Source of the DNA: a virus
IMG/VR virus record: IMGVR_UViG_3300046689_000324
Coordinates: 1-35,294 of that record
Direction: 5' to 3' (one strand)
Length of the DNA stretch: 35,294 nt
Positions 12,573 to 21,281 of the stretch are shown piece by piece (positions within the stretch are counted from its first letter, which is position 1; each line of letters starts with the position of its first letter). Made by a program: the position numbers and the translations under genes. The notes under the pieces are model-generated. The model saw only the letters and a list, made by a program, of their open reading frames with translations, ran no database searches and was not told the DNA's origin.

Positions 12573-14654
12573 TTAAAAAACCTGCGCGCGTGCCTGGACC
12601 TGGTCGCGCTTGCTTTGTTCGTACTCGTAATCCTGCATCACCAGGACCGGGCGCATATTGCGCAGCGCGCTGTCAACCACGGCCAGCATGGCGTCAGCTC
12701 CGACGATGCCGGCAGCTGTGCGCGTTTCAATGTCCTGACCTGGTGAGCCGCCGCCGGTATGGCCGCTAGAAGCAAAGCCAGGGACGCCGATCTTTCTGAA
12801 GGTGGCCGGTCCGCCCAGGGCTGCCTGGTGGCCTTCGTTCAAAATTACTTCGTTCTTCTTCACCGTGGCCAGCAGGTCGTCACCATTGTCGCGCCGGATC
12901 GGGATGCCGTGGTGGGCCATGATCCTGGTGCCGCTCAATGCGCGGCCGCCGCGCGCGAAGCCTGGCGTGATCCCGCCGACGACCGCATAGCTGGCGATCC
13001 CTTTGGCATACGTGAGCGCGTAGGCTGCCGGACCTAGTAGCCAGCCGATCAATGGCACCTGGGAAGCTGACGCCATCGCGGCGGTCGCCGCCTTGTTCGT
13101 GTCGGTGAGCAATTCAGCCAGGGCGCCTTTTTTGAATAGGTCGAACCCAGCTTTGTAGTTAATCTTTTGGTTGCCCAGGACCGTGGCCAGGTTCGCGTTG
13201 ATGGCGGTAGTAGTATCCGCGTCCACCTTTTTCTTCGCGTCGGCGTTTTTCTTCTCCAGCGCTTCGCGGTTTTTGCGGTCTTTCTCCAGGGCGGCAGCTG
13301 TGCCGGCGGCGCTCTTCTCTTCGACTTCCCGGTTCCAATCGGCCGTGGCTTTTGCTTCGTCGCGCTTCAGTTGTTCGGCTGCGACGATCTTGGCGGTGGT
13401 TTCATCGCGAAGGCCTTGCAATTCTTTCTCAAATCGGAGCGTGGCTTCGAAGCGTGACGCCTGCGCGGTGAGTAAGTCAGCCTCCGCCTGGGCGAGCGCC
13501 ATCTTGTCCTCTTTCTCGTCGCCGGTGGTGGCCAGGGCTATCTTCTTTTGCTCGACTACCTTTTGTTGGCGCGCTATTTCAGCGGCGGCCAGCTCTTCCT
13601 CCAGGGCGATGGCCTTGCGGATCGTCGCTTCTTTCTCCGCACCTTCCTGGGCGATGGCTTCCTTGCGCAGCTGGATGACCTCCAGGTTTGTGCGTGCGCG
13701 TGCGACGACCAGCTCGCGGTCTTTCTTGTCGATCTCCGCCTGGAGCGCCGCCAGCCTGTTGCCGGCGCTGATCGCCTCACTCACGGCGGCCGACATTTCG
13801 GTCGCCAGCTCTGTGACCTTGCCGATCACGTCCTCCACGCCGGTGGTGAGCTGAAGCACGCCGTTGGCGACTTGCTTGAAGTCTAGGCTGGTGATCCCGT
13901 CCACGATCACGGCCAAGGCTTTGAACCTGTTGATGACGTTGTTCCAGAGGAATTCGCCAAACTTTTGGATCGACTCGATCGGGTTGCTGAAGACCTCGAT
14001 GATGGTGCCGCCGACTGCTTCCAGGATATTTTCGAACTTTTCCATCGCGACCGCACCGATCTGCATCACGGCGTTCAGTCGGTTCGCTCCATCTTCGCCA
14101 GCGGTGAACGCTTTGTAGACGGTGAATAATGCGGTGGCGATCGCGGCGATCGTAGCGCCGACGGGATTAGCCACCAGCGCCCACAGCTGCACGGCCATCG
14201 CCTTGAAGCCGTTGATGGTGGCGCCAAGGCCAGGGACGAGCTTATCGATCGCGCCGCTGTAATCTCCGATGCCCATCTTCTGCTTGGCCAGGGCGTCGAC
14301 GTTCTTTTTGATCGCGTCGTTATTATCGTCCAGCTGGCTGTTCAGCTCTTCGATTTTCTTCCTGCCGGCTTCGGTGTTCGTGTTCGTATTGTTACGCTCG
14401 GCGGTCAGTTCCTTGTTCGCCTGGCGCAGCGCGTTGATGCTGCCGACTTCAGCGTCCAGGACTTCTTTGCTTTTCTTCCTGGCGGTCGCTTCCCTGCCGC
14501 TTAGTTCCTGGGCTTCCTTCAGGTTTTCAGTCATGCCGCTTTGCACTTTCTGCGCTTCGGCCAGCGTGCGGGTATAAACAGCGAGCGCCTGGTTGGTCGC
14601 CTCAATGTCCAGCTTCACGCTGTATATCATTTCTTTTTTTTCGCTGTCTGCCAT
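12573..14654 (-). CDS. Tape measure protein
   Basis: A 693-aa protein with a long N-terminal coiled coil (about 15-135), including RKKIEELNSQLDDNNDAIKK; a hydrophobic region (about 148-195) with VPGLGATINGFKAMAVQLW and ATIAAIATALFTVYKAF; a second long charged coiled coil (about 300-480); and a second hydrophobic region (about 540-575) with GWLLGPAAYALTYAKGIASY, then a Gly-rich C-terminus (GFARGGRALSG). This is the typical tape-measure layout. It sets tail length and is ejected into the cell membrane during infection. Its C-terminal GGRALSGTRIMAHHGIPI is common near the end of Bacteroidetes-phage tape measures. Confidence 0.85.
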   Translation of the reverse strand: MADSEKKEMIYSVKLDIEATNQALAVYTRTLAEAQKVQSGMTENLKEAQELSGREATARKKSKEVLDAEVGSINALRQANKELTAERNNTNTNTEAGRKKIEELNSQLDDNNDAIKKNVDALAKQKMGIGDYSGAIDKLVPGLGATINGFKAMAVQLWALVANPVGATIAAIATALFTVYKAFTAGEDGANRLNAVMQIGAVAMEKFENILEAVGGTIIEVFSNPIESIQKFGEFLWNNVINRFKALAVIVDGITSLDFKQVANGVLQLTTGVEDVIGKVTELATEMSAAVSEAISAGNRLAALQAEIDKKDRELVVARARTNLEVIQLRKEAIAQEGAEKEATIRKAIALEEELAAAEIARQQKVVEQKKIALATTGDEKEDKMALAQAEADLLTAQASRFEATLRFEKELQGLRDETTAKIVAAEQLKRDEAKATADWNREVEEKSAAGTAAALEKDRKNREALEKKNADAKKKVDADTTTAINANLATVLGNQKINYKAGFDLFKKGALAELLTDTNKAATAAMASASQVPLIGWLLGPAAYALTYAKGIASYAVVGGITPGFARGGRALSGTRIMAHHGIPIRRDNGDDLLATVKKNEVILNEGHQAALGGPATFRKIGVPGFASSGHTGGGSPGQDIETRTAAGIVGADAMLAVVDSALRNMRPVLVMQDYEYEQSKRDQVQARAQVF

Positions 14655-14670
14655 GGCGGTGCTGTTTAGA

Positions 14671-16638
14671 TCAAATCACTTTGAAGAGGGTCACTTTAGT
14701 CGGTGTGCCTGGGGTGAAGTTCTCGATGCGGTCCACTAGGAAGTAGCTGGCCCGGTCGTGGATCATCTTGAAGCGGTCGAAGGTAGCAATGTCCTGTTCG
14801 GTCAGATTGTACCACCTGGTGATGATGCGCAGCCGCTGCATCGCACTACCCATCTCCGCGTAATAGTTCGCCAGGTAGTACGCCCAGCTGGCGGTCTGTA
14901 TGCCGACGCTCGCTTCGTAGATGAAGTTCACGACTTTGTAATCGCCGCGGGCCACAGCGTTGAAGGTCATCGTTGGTTCGCCTCCCAGCTTGGAGCGGAT
15001 CACGCCCAGGCGCAGGCCTGGCGTCTTCTTAAAGTCGTCGATCGTGGTGCTGGTCGCGTCGTACACCTTGTCGGCCAGCGCGGTGACCTGGAGAAAAACG
15101 TCCTTAGAACATTCGAACGGGCTGTCATAATAATCGCTCTCCGCATTGAGCTGATCGTTGTCCAGGGCGATCGTGCCCATGCCGGCGGTATTGTCCGGCT
15201 CTTCACCGGCGCCGCTGTCTTCGGTGTACCTGAAATTCGTGCGCTTCCCGTAGCGGCTGGAGCTGAAGACTATCGCGTCCTCTTTCCCTGGTCCTGTCGC
15301 TCGTTTGTTGGTCCAGTTGACCGCTCCGGCTGTGTCCTGGATTATTTCCTTCAGCGTCTTCAGGTACAGCGTGTCGCGGATCTGTTTGAACAATACACCG
15401 AAGCGCATCGAGAAGTCTTTCAGGATGTCAATTTGATTGACGTCAGGCATCAGCAGGTTCCAAACCACTGACGTGCGGTCGATGGCTGTTGGCACGGCGC
15501 CGGACGGTCCGCCGGCATTACATCCAGCGTTCAAAATAATCCCGGCAGGTGTCGCGGCTCCGTCGATGCGTGCGCGGATCCTTGCCCCGTCGCCTATTGT
15601 TGCTAATAGGGTCGGACTTGCAGGGCCGCAGCCACCGAAGACCGGCGACGGACCGAGTATTGCTTCGTCAGCAGTACAGTCGAAGCCATACGAATAGCCC
15701 AGCGTGGGGTGGTAGATCTCGACGATTATGTGCAGCACGTCGCCAGGCGCCCACGTGTTTATATCAACGTTGAACGCCAGCTGGGTCATCGTCAGCGACA
15801 ACCATCGCTGGGTTCCGTGGCCGGTATCTTTCAATTCCAACTCTCCGCCGACCACTTGCCAGGTGGCTGTGCTTCCACCTCCCAGGCTGCAAACGTCGGC
15901 CTGGAAGTTTGTCACGCCGTCGGTGGTGGTAACTCCTGAAAAGTTGAAGCTAAGAAATGCGAACGGGTTGTTCAGCTCGTAGATCCTGTTAAGCCCGACC
16001 GGGTACGCCCATTTCTCAAAACTGTATGGCACGACCAGGTTGGTAAAGTTCGGGTCGGTGAGGATCGCGCCGGACAAGTTCAGGCCCGTCGTGCGAAGGC
16101 ATCCCTTCACCCAGTCGTGATAAAAGAAACAGGGAAGCCAAAAATTGACGTTGAAAATGTTCGCGCCGTTCGGTTTGCCGAAGTGACAGATCGCGTGCAG
16201 GATCCCGGTGGTATTAAGTCGCGCGTTATCAATGTCGGCGGCGTTCCATCCGCTCGCCGCGTAAAGGTTCAGCTCGACGAGCTTGCGGCCCTGGACTGAA
16301 GTGAAGACGTCGAGAATGTTTTCGAAGACCGCCAGCGTGATGCCGGCAGCGTCCACGCTCATCACCCAGCAAAGTCCGTCGGCGACCGTTTCGAAGCCTC
16401 CCTCGGTGAGCTTGCAAGGTAGCTTTTGATAAACGACGGTGGCGCCGGCAGTTTCATCCCAGGCAAATCCGAAAAGCTGCTGGATCGTCGGCGTCCACAG
16501 CAGCTTCACGCTGTTTGTGTGACTGACGTCACGGCTGGCGATGTTGCCCACATCGATGCCTTTCAGCGTGCTGACGAACTTGAACTTCGGCGGAAGCTCA
16601 ACCAGTACGTCGGTGATAAATAGCTGCTGTGCGTTCAT
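14671..16638 (-). CDS. Large distal tail/baseplate protein (655 aa)
   Basis: The ATG at 16638 overlaps the stop of the zincin gene (ATGA), so the open frame further upstream is not used. The 655-aa protein is rich in beta strands and aromatic residues (VKLLWTPTIQQLFGFAWDE, LSFNFSGVTTTDGVTNF) and has a helical, charged C-terminal part. It has no signal peptide. It lies immediately upstream of the tape-measure gene in a block of large tail proteins. A distal tail, tail-hub or baseplate role is likely; I recognise no specific family. Confidence 0.6.
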   Translation of the reverse strand: MNAQQLFITDVLVELPPKFKFVSTLKGIDVGNIASRDVSHTNSVKLLWTPTIQQLFGFAWDETAGATVVYQKLPCKLTEGGFETVADGLCWVMSVDAAGITLAVFENILDVFTSVQGRKLVELNLYAASGWNAADIDNARLNTTGILHAICHFGKPNGANIFNVNFWLPCFFYHDWVKGCLRTTGLNLSGAILTDPNFTNLVVPYSFEKWAYPVGLNRIYELNNPFAFLSFNFSGVTTTDGVTNFQADVCSLGGGSTATWQVVGGELELKDTGHGTQRWLSLTMTQLAFNVDINTWAPGDVLHIIVEIYHPTLGYSYGFDCTADEAILGPSPVFGGCGPASPTLLATIGDGARIRARIDGAATPAGIILNAGCNAGGPSGAVPTAIDRTSVVWNLLMPDVNQIDILKDFSMRFGVLFKQIRDTLYLKTLKEIIQDTAGAVNWTNKRATGPGKEDAIVFSSSRYGKRTNFRYTEDSGAGEEPDNTAGMGTIALDNDQLNAESDYYDSPFECSKDVFLQVTALADKVYDATSTTIDDFKKTPGLRLGVIRSKLGGEPTMTFNAVARGDYKVVNFIYEASVGIQTASWAYYLANYYAEMGSAMQRLRIITRWYNLTEQDIATFDRFKMIHDRASYFLVDRIENFTPGTPTKVTLFKVI

Positions 16639-17036
16639 CTGAAAACAGGCGTGCCCAGGAAAAGGTTGTCGATGTATTCGCGGCGCAGTTTCTTCCAAAG
16701 CTCCGGCGCCGGCTTGCTATTCATCAGCGCGGTGCGCTCGTCGTCGTGCGGCAGTTTCAGCCAGGCATGGCCAAGCTCATGGAAGACGATCAGCTCCAGG
16801 ATCTTCGGGGTACCTTTGTACGCGGTGCTGATCGTGATCAGGCTGTCAGCTTTCCAGTACGCGCCGTCACGGCTCTGAACTTTGAACTCGATCCGCAGGC
16901 CGTGGATCTCCGGCAGCTGCACGCCGCGGCCTTCAGCTTCCTGGATGAACGCTTCCACGCACCGGCGCAAGCGCGGATCCTCCACCTGGTTGAAGTCGAA
17001 GAAGGGGAAGAGTAAAAGCAGGGCGATCAGTTTCAT
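16635..17036 (-). CDS. Signal-peptide zincin metallopeptidase in the tail operon
   Basis: A 133-aa protein with an N-terminal hydrophobic signal (MKLIALLLLFPFF) and the zinc protease motif HELGH (86-90), followed by His97 in HELGHAWLKLPHDD and a Met-containing turn (LMN) shortly after, the pattern of small zincins. It overlaps the following tail gene by four bases and follows the 633-aa gene by 3 bases. Export plus protease in a tail operon suggests degradation of an envelope protein or peptidoglycan-linked protein during entry or release; it could also be a bacterial-type moron. The family of the fold is clear, the substrate is not. Confidence 0.7.
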   Translation of the reverse strand: MKLIALLLLFPFFDFNQVEDPRLRRCVEAFIQEAEGRGVQLPEIHGLRIEFKVQSRDGAYWKADSLITISTAYKGTPKILELIVFHELGHAWLKLPHDDERTALMNSKPAPELWKKLRREYIDNLFLGTPVFR

Positions 17037-17039
17037 GGC

Positions 17040-18941
17040 TTAACGGTTTACTTGGAATTCGGGCAGCTCGATGGTGATCTCAATGCTGTGCTGGATCCTG
17101 CGGCTCTTCGTCGTCTTTTCTGTGGGCACGACGGTCACGCCGGTGAGCTTGCCGGCAGCGTCCACCATGTAAACCTGTGACCCGTTGCGCGCGTGGGTTT
17201 TGTTCACCGCGCTGGTCAGCTCGGGGATCGGCACCTCGTAAATATCGCCGGGGTGGTTCAGCTCGTTCAGGGTTTCCCACTCGTTCGCACTCAGGTGCTG
17301 CGCATACAGCACCATCCGTTTCCGTTTGGTCCCGTCGGCGTGCCTCCAGTTGTAATCCTGGGAAAAGATGAAGCACCAGGTTGCTGCGCCGCGGATCGAA
17401 TTGGTCCACAGCAGCTGGACGATATTGTCGGGTGCCGGCAGCGGCACCATGTAGTGGCGGAGGGTTTCGCTTGCTCCCGCCGTTTCAGTTTTCGCGCCGT
17501 CGTCACGATTAACAACGTGAAAGTCGATCCAGGCCGGCATGGCGTGGCCTATTGCCGGGTATGAGATAAGCGCGGTGCGGTTGTTGGCGCCAGCACTACA
17601 TTCACAATAAAAGACGAGCCAATAAGTATCTGCACTTGCCGGCGTCATGGTGAATATTTCGGTGCGGGTTTGATTTTGTCCCAGGGCTGCACTCGTTGTT
17701 TGCGCCTCGATGGTCGCCTGATCTAAGCGCAGCAACCGCGCCGAAATTGTCACGGTTTCAGCGCCGGCGCCGGCAAAGATTTGCCAGGTCACGTAAATCG
17801 TGTAGCTGCGTCCGGCTTTCAGGTGCAGGGGGATGGCGTATTTGTTGCTGAAGTTTGTCGGCGCCAGCGTAACGGTCGGGAAGCTGCCAGCGTCACCCAG
17901 GTTTGTCCAGGCAACTCCGCCGGCAAATTGTTTGTCATAAATTAGATACTGCGGCGTGCTGGAAGGATCAGCCACGTCCACTGGCGTGCCGGCATGATCG
18001 TAGATCGCAGCCTGGTCCGCGCCTGTCAGGTTCGGCAGCTCGTATAGGGCGAAGTCGTAGACGCCAGCCGGCGTGTAGTATTCTCTCTTGATGTGGATTC
18101 GATCGCTTCCGCTCGGTGGGTTTGTTGGTTCAATGAAAGACAGCGCCATGATTCGTCCTGGCCATATCTTGGGGGCTGTGAATTTGGTTAGGAACTTCCG
18201 GGCGGCCGCATCGCTGTACTCTTTCAGATAGCCACCGTACAGATCCCCGACCTGGCGCGCTCCCTTCGCGGCCCATGCTGGGTTGGCGTTGTCGTTGGTC
18301 TGCGCTTCAGCGGACCCGTTCCATACTTCGCGGTACTTGATGTAAAACCCTATCGCGCCCGGGCTTGTATTACGCCACAGCTTTCTGAAAGTCTGCGGCG
18401 CTCCCACCGCTGCTGATATTCCAAACGTCGGGTTGCTCAACGGCTCCAGGGCAGTCACGCCGTTCAGCACGGTGGCCACGTTCATGTAGTTCAGGGATCC
18501 GTCCGCTGCCGGCGCGAATTCGTACTTGGAGAAAATCAGGACGTTGTCCACCTGGCGAAACAGTTCAACCTCGACGCGGTAGCTGCTGCGGTTGCTGGTA
18601 AGGTTCACGTAGCCAGTCGCTGCACCGGCGCCGCTGGTGTACGTGCCAGCTGTGAAGGTCACCACGCTGCTGGCTGCGTTCGTGCAGGTCACGACCGTGA
18701 AGCTGCCGGCGTAGATCCCGCCGTCATCTTTGAAGTACAGGATCGAGCCGGCGACGACCGGACCGCCCAGCGCTGCGGCGAGCGTTGCCAGGTTCCCGGT
18801 GACGGTAATCTGAAGCGCGCCGGCGCTGTTGGCGATGGCGCTGATCGCGAAGTCCTTGCGGATCATCTTGTATAGGATCGGGTTGCCGGTACATACCCAG
18901 GCGTTGTTTTGGTTCGGTCGCTGCAATACAGTCAAGCCCAT
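17040..18941 (-). CDS. Large beta-rich tail protein (633 aa)
   Basis: A 633-aa protein beginning MGLTVLQRPNQNNAWVCTG, with many beta strands (SYRVEVELFRQVDN, FYIKYREVWNG), a hydrophobic glycine-rich N-terminal part (about 38-75) and C-terminal basic region. Segments such as VVNRDDGAKTETAGASE, then HYMVPLPAPDN, suggest multiple domains. It has no membrane segment. It lies between tail-completion genes and the zincin, so a tail-tip, baseplate or receptor-contact role is likely. I recognise no specific family. Confidence 0.6.
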   Translation of the reverse strand: MGLTVLQRPNQNNAWVCTGNPILYKMIRKDFAISAIANSAGALQITVTGNLATLAAALGGPVVAGSILYFKDDGGIYAGSFTVVTCTNAASSVVTFTAGTYTSGAGAATGYVNLTSNRSSYRVEVELFRQVDNVLIFSKYEFAPAADGSLNYMNVATVLNGVTALEPLSNPTFGISAAVGAPQTFRKLWRNTSPGAIGFYIKYREVWNGSAEAQTNDNANPAWAAKGARQVGDLYGGYLKEYSDAAARKFLTKFTAPKIWPGRIMALSFIEPTNPPSGSDRIHIKREYYTPAGVYDFALYELPNLTGADQAAIYDHAGTPVDVADPSSTPQYLIYDKQFAGGVAWTNLGDAGSFPTVTLAPTNFSNKYAIPLHLKAGRSYTIYVTWQIFAGAGAETVTISARLLRLDQATIEAQTTSAALGQNQTRTEIFTMTPASADTYWLVFYCECSAGANNRTALISYPAIGHAMPAWIDFHVVNRDDGAKTETAGASETLRHYMVPLPAPDNIVQLLWTNSIRGAATWCFIFSQDYNWRHADGTKRKRMVLYAQHLSANEWETLNELNHPGDIYEVPIPELTSAVNKTHARNGSQVYMVDAAGKLTGVTVVPTEKTTKSRRIQHSIEITIELPEFQVNR

Positions 18942-18953
18942 GGCGGCGCGTGT

Positions 18954-19421
18954 TTAGTTGCTTCGTTGGAAAAGTGTGTCCAGGCCGGCGATGATTGTGC
19001 TGTCGATCTTTTCGCCGTAATACTCCGTCAAATCTCGCTCCAGTCCCTGAAGCTCCAGCTCGATGATGGCAGGGATGGCCAGCGCGGGCACCTTGCCGGT
19101 GTAAATGTCTGTGCCGGCCTGGCCGATCTTGCGGGCGATCAGAAACGCCAGGCTCTTTTTGCTGATATCGACCGGCTCGATGTGCTTCGACTCTATCCAC
19201 TCCAGTATGTCAACCATGGGCGGTTGCTTCCCGGGCTTGCGGCCGTGGACCTGGTAAAAAAAGTAATGCGATCCCCAAAGCTCTGCGCCGGCGTCGGTCT
19301 TCTTCACGTCCAGGCTGGCAGCTGACGCACCGCTCGCGCGGATCCGCTTGCTATCCTGGTCGCTGATTATTCTGCTGGCAATGTTGCCCAGGGTCTTTTC
19401 GCAAAGTTCGATATCGGTCAC
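18954..19421 (-). CDS. Tail completion/terminator-like protein (155 aa)
   Basis: A 155-aa helical protein with a typical tail-completion signature (FYQVHGRKPGKQPPMVDILEW, residues about 54-75) resembling GRKPGK.PP motifs in small neck proteins of phages (HK97 gp10-type). It overlaps the previous gene by four bases and lies between other small tail-connector genes. It probably completes the tail or links it to the connector. Identification by motif and position. Confidence 0.6.
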   Translation of the reverse strand: MTDIELCEKTLGNIASRIISDQDSKRIRASGASAASLDVKKTDAGAELWGSHYFFYQVHGRKPGKQPPMVDILEWIESKHIEPVDISKKSLAFLIARKIGQAGTDIYTGKVPALAIPAIIELELQGLERDLTEYYGEKIDSTIIAGLDTLFQRSN

Positions 19422-19936
19422 GGCGTTGCGGGATAGACGTTTGGCGGGTTCAGATATCCGGTGGTGTGGGTGTCGATCTCCCAGGTGAAAGAAACGGCCT
19501 GACCGAAAAGGTGCGCGTCACTTTTGGCGAAGCTGTCAACGGCTTCCCATTCGTCCACGCCGCCGTTCACGCTCATGGGCGAGCGGTCGATGTAGTAGGC
19601 CATGTTGTCGGCCAGCTGGCGCATCTTGTTCACGATATCGCTGACCTCTTTGCTGTCGTAATCCAGGGTGGGGTTGGCGACCTGGTCCAGCAGCAGCCCG
19701 TAGACCGTCGCCTTGCGGATGATGCTGTTGGCTTCGTTGCGCGTCATCTTGCTGCGGCCGGTGGCGATCAGCATGAAGACGGGAAACTTCACCTGCTGCG
19801 GATCCATTTGATCCAGGCCGAAGTTCGCCTCGAGCAAATTGGCATAAACGAAGGAACAAGGAACGACCAGCTGGCTGGTGACAATTTTCTCCAGCTCTGT
19901 GACGATCGGATCGGGAACGGTTTGCAGCGTTGGCAT
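19418..19936 (-). CDS. Small tail/neck structural protein (172 aa)
   Basis: A 172-aa protein with an N-terminal helical part (LEKIVTSQLVVPCSFVYANL), a beta region (VKFPVFMLIATGRSKM), then IRKATVYGLLLDQVANP and a late beta-rich segment (FTWEIDTHTTGYLNPP). Its start overlaps the stop of the frameshifted chaperone gene by one base (TGATG). The layout resembles small tail-tube or tail-terminator analogues in Bacteroidetes phages, but I cannot name a family. Confidence 0.55.
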   Translation of the reverse strand: MPTLQTVPDPIVTELEKIVTSQLVVPCSFVYANLLEANFGLDQMDPQQVKFPVFMLIATGRSKMTRNEANSIIRKATVYGLLLDQVANPTLDYDSKEVSDIVNKMRQLADNMAYYIDRSPMSVNGGVDEWEAVDSFAKSDAHLFGQAVSFTWEIDTHTTGYLNPPNVYPATP

Positions 19937-20771
19937 CAGCTTGATGGTTTAGACGGTGGCGGTGGATCTAGTCGCTTTTTCTCTTCTTCGTACCGCTGTT
20001 GGTAGTCGTCGCGCTTGGTCCATAGGATGAAGAAGGGAAGGACTTCGTCCATGGGTTCGAGCTGTGCAAGCCGCGGGGGGATCCCGTATGCCTGCGCATA
20101 CGTGTCGATGATCGAAACGCCGGCCAGCGGTTCCAGCTTGGCGATGCCAGCAGCTTCAGCGATCGCAGCGCGCTTTTTATTTTCATCGCTAGGCTCGGGC
20201 GCCATGCGTGCGTCGTAGTACTCCCACGCTTCGCGTGCCTGGCGAGCAAAAAAAAACCCAGGGGAAAGGTGGAACAGATCGGCAGCTGTCGCAGCTCTTC
20301 GCGCAACGCCGGCACCTTGTCCGGGTCGAACGGTCCGCCGTCGATGATCGGCTGAAGGTAGCAGGCCAGCGCCACGGTGATGATGCTTTCCAGGTTGACG
20401 GCTTTCTTCAGCTCGCGGCGCATCAGCAAGCCCTGGGCGATCGTGTGCTTCTGCACCTTCATCGTCGGGATCTCCAGCCATTGCCCGCGGAAGTTGATGC
20501 GCTCCGGGATCTCCATGCCGCGGAAGATCTCCGGCTGTTGGAAGATGAAGGCGGTGGCCTGGTAAAGTCCGGCCTCCAGGTCTTTGTCATTGCTGTCGGC
20601 GATGGCGTCGATCTCCAGGCCCGTCATAATGGCGAACACCTGGAGCGTGTCTTCATCCTTCACCTGGTTGCGGTAGATCTCTTCGAAGATCCACGTGGCC
20701 GTTTCCTCCCAGCACGTGGGAAGGTTGTGGCTTTGTTCCGTTTCTCCGATATGTGAACGGAAGACTACCAC
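19936..20771 (-). CDS. Tail-assembly-chaperone-like protein needing a -1 frameshift (fusion 278 aa)
   Basis: The zero frame starts with GTG at 20771 (overlapping the upstream stop) and encodes 174 residues with a chaperone-like layout (LPTCWEETATWIFEEIYRNQ near the start; later IAQGLLMRRELKKAVNL). At a T9 run (minus strand) the coding signal moves to the -1 frame, which reads FARQAREAWEYYDARMA and continues in a protein-like C-terminus to 19936. Without the shift the zero frame stays open to 19968 with low-quality sequence. A -1 slip on GGT TTT TTT fits a lambda G/GT-type fusion. A homopolymer error cannot be excluded. Confidence 0.65.
20225..20256 (-). promoter_or_regulatory. Candidate -1 frameshift site: T9 slippery run plus hairpin
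   Basis: On the minus strand the sequence GGGTTTTTTTTTGCTCGCC has nine T (20256-20248), giving slippery codons GGT TTT TTT in the zero frame. Ten bases after the run, CACGC GAA GCGTG (20237-20225) can form a perfect 5-bp hairpin, in the usual position of a stimulator. Both elements together support programmed -1 frameshifting; alternatively the run is an assembly indel. Confidence 0.5.
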
Positions 20772-20932
20772 GCGAAAATGTTCCAGCCGCTAACGATCAG
20801 CGCCCAGCCAGCCCGGGCGATCACTCCAATCAGGAAGACGCCAAGTCCAGCAGCTGCCAGGGCGACGGTGACCACTGCGGCGGTGACGGTGAAGTTCCAA
20901 ACGTGGCCGGCGATTTTCTTCAGCTTGTCCAT
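20765..20932 (-). CDS. Short hydrophobic membrane protein (55 aa)
   Basis: ATG at 20932 and TAG at 20765 give a 55-aa protein (MDKLKKIAGHVWNF, then a long hydrophobic region). It has two likely membrane segments (about 12-37 and 40-54) separated by ARAGW. The leader CCCACAAACAAACCC is A/C-rich like other starts. It is too short to be found by a 60-aa cut-off. Function unknown; the next gene (frameshifted chaperone) overlaps its end by seven bases. Confidence 0.55.
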   Translation of the reverse strand: MDKLKKIAGHVWNFTVTAAVVTVALAAAGLGVFLIGVIARAGWALIVSGWNIFAW

Positions 20933-20948
20933 GGGTTTGTTTGTGGGT

Positions 20949-21281
20949 TTAGGTGATTAGCTTCTTCAGGCCTTTCGGCTTCAGGTTGTGCGTGCCGATC
21001 AGCAGGCCGCCGCCAGGGTTATCGGTGACGACGCTGGACTGAATCAGGTGGCGAACGATATCATCCTGGTCCGGCGCACCTTGCAGGACTTTGATCAGCC
21101 GGCACGCGCAGTTTTCAAAAAGGTCGCGGAACTCTTTCTTGTTGCGTGGGTTGAACGTGACGCTCACCACTTCCATCAGGCAGGTATTGTTCGCCATCAC
21201 CATGCCGGACCAGTACGGCAGCTGGTGCTGGTCCAGCTTCAGGGAGAAAATCAGGGCGATGCCTTCGGGACTTGTGGTCAT
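20949..21281 (-). CDS. Hypothetical protein between terminase and tail genes (110 aa)
   Basis: A 110-aa protein starting MTTSPEGIALIFSLKLDQHQ, with beta strands (IALIFSLKLD, CLMEVVSVTF) and a helical part with two cysteines (FENCACRLIKVLQGA), ending in KPKGLKKLIT. It overlaps the previous gene by four bases. I do not recognise a family. Its position suggests an assembly-linked protein. Confidence 0.55.
   Translation of the reverse strand: MTTSPEGIALIFSLKLDQHQLPYWSGMVMANNTCLMEVVSVTFNPRNKKEFRDLFENCACRLIKVLQGAPDQDDIVRHLIQSSVVTDNPGGGLLIGTHNLKPKGLKKLIT

Noticed and set aside
19968-20250. Zero-frame continuation of the chaperone gene as the only product
   Set aside because: Ser/Thr/Arg-rich nonsense after the T9 run; the -1 frame has the coding pattern and couples with the next gene.
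20248-20256. Simple pseudogene
   Set aside because: One homopolymer shift at an ideal slippery site, with both parts intact and conserved-looking, is better explained by programmed frameshift or an assembly error than by decay.
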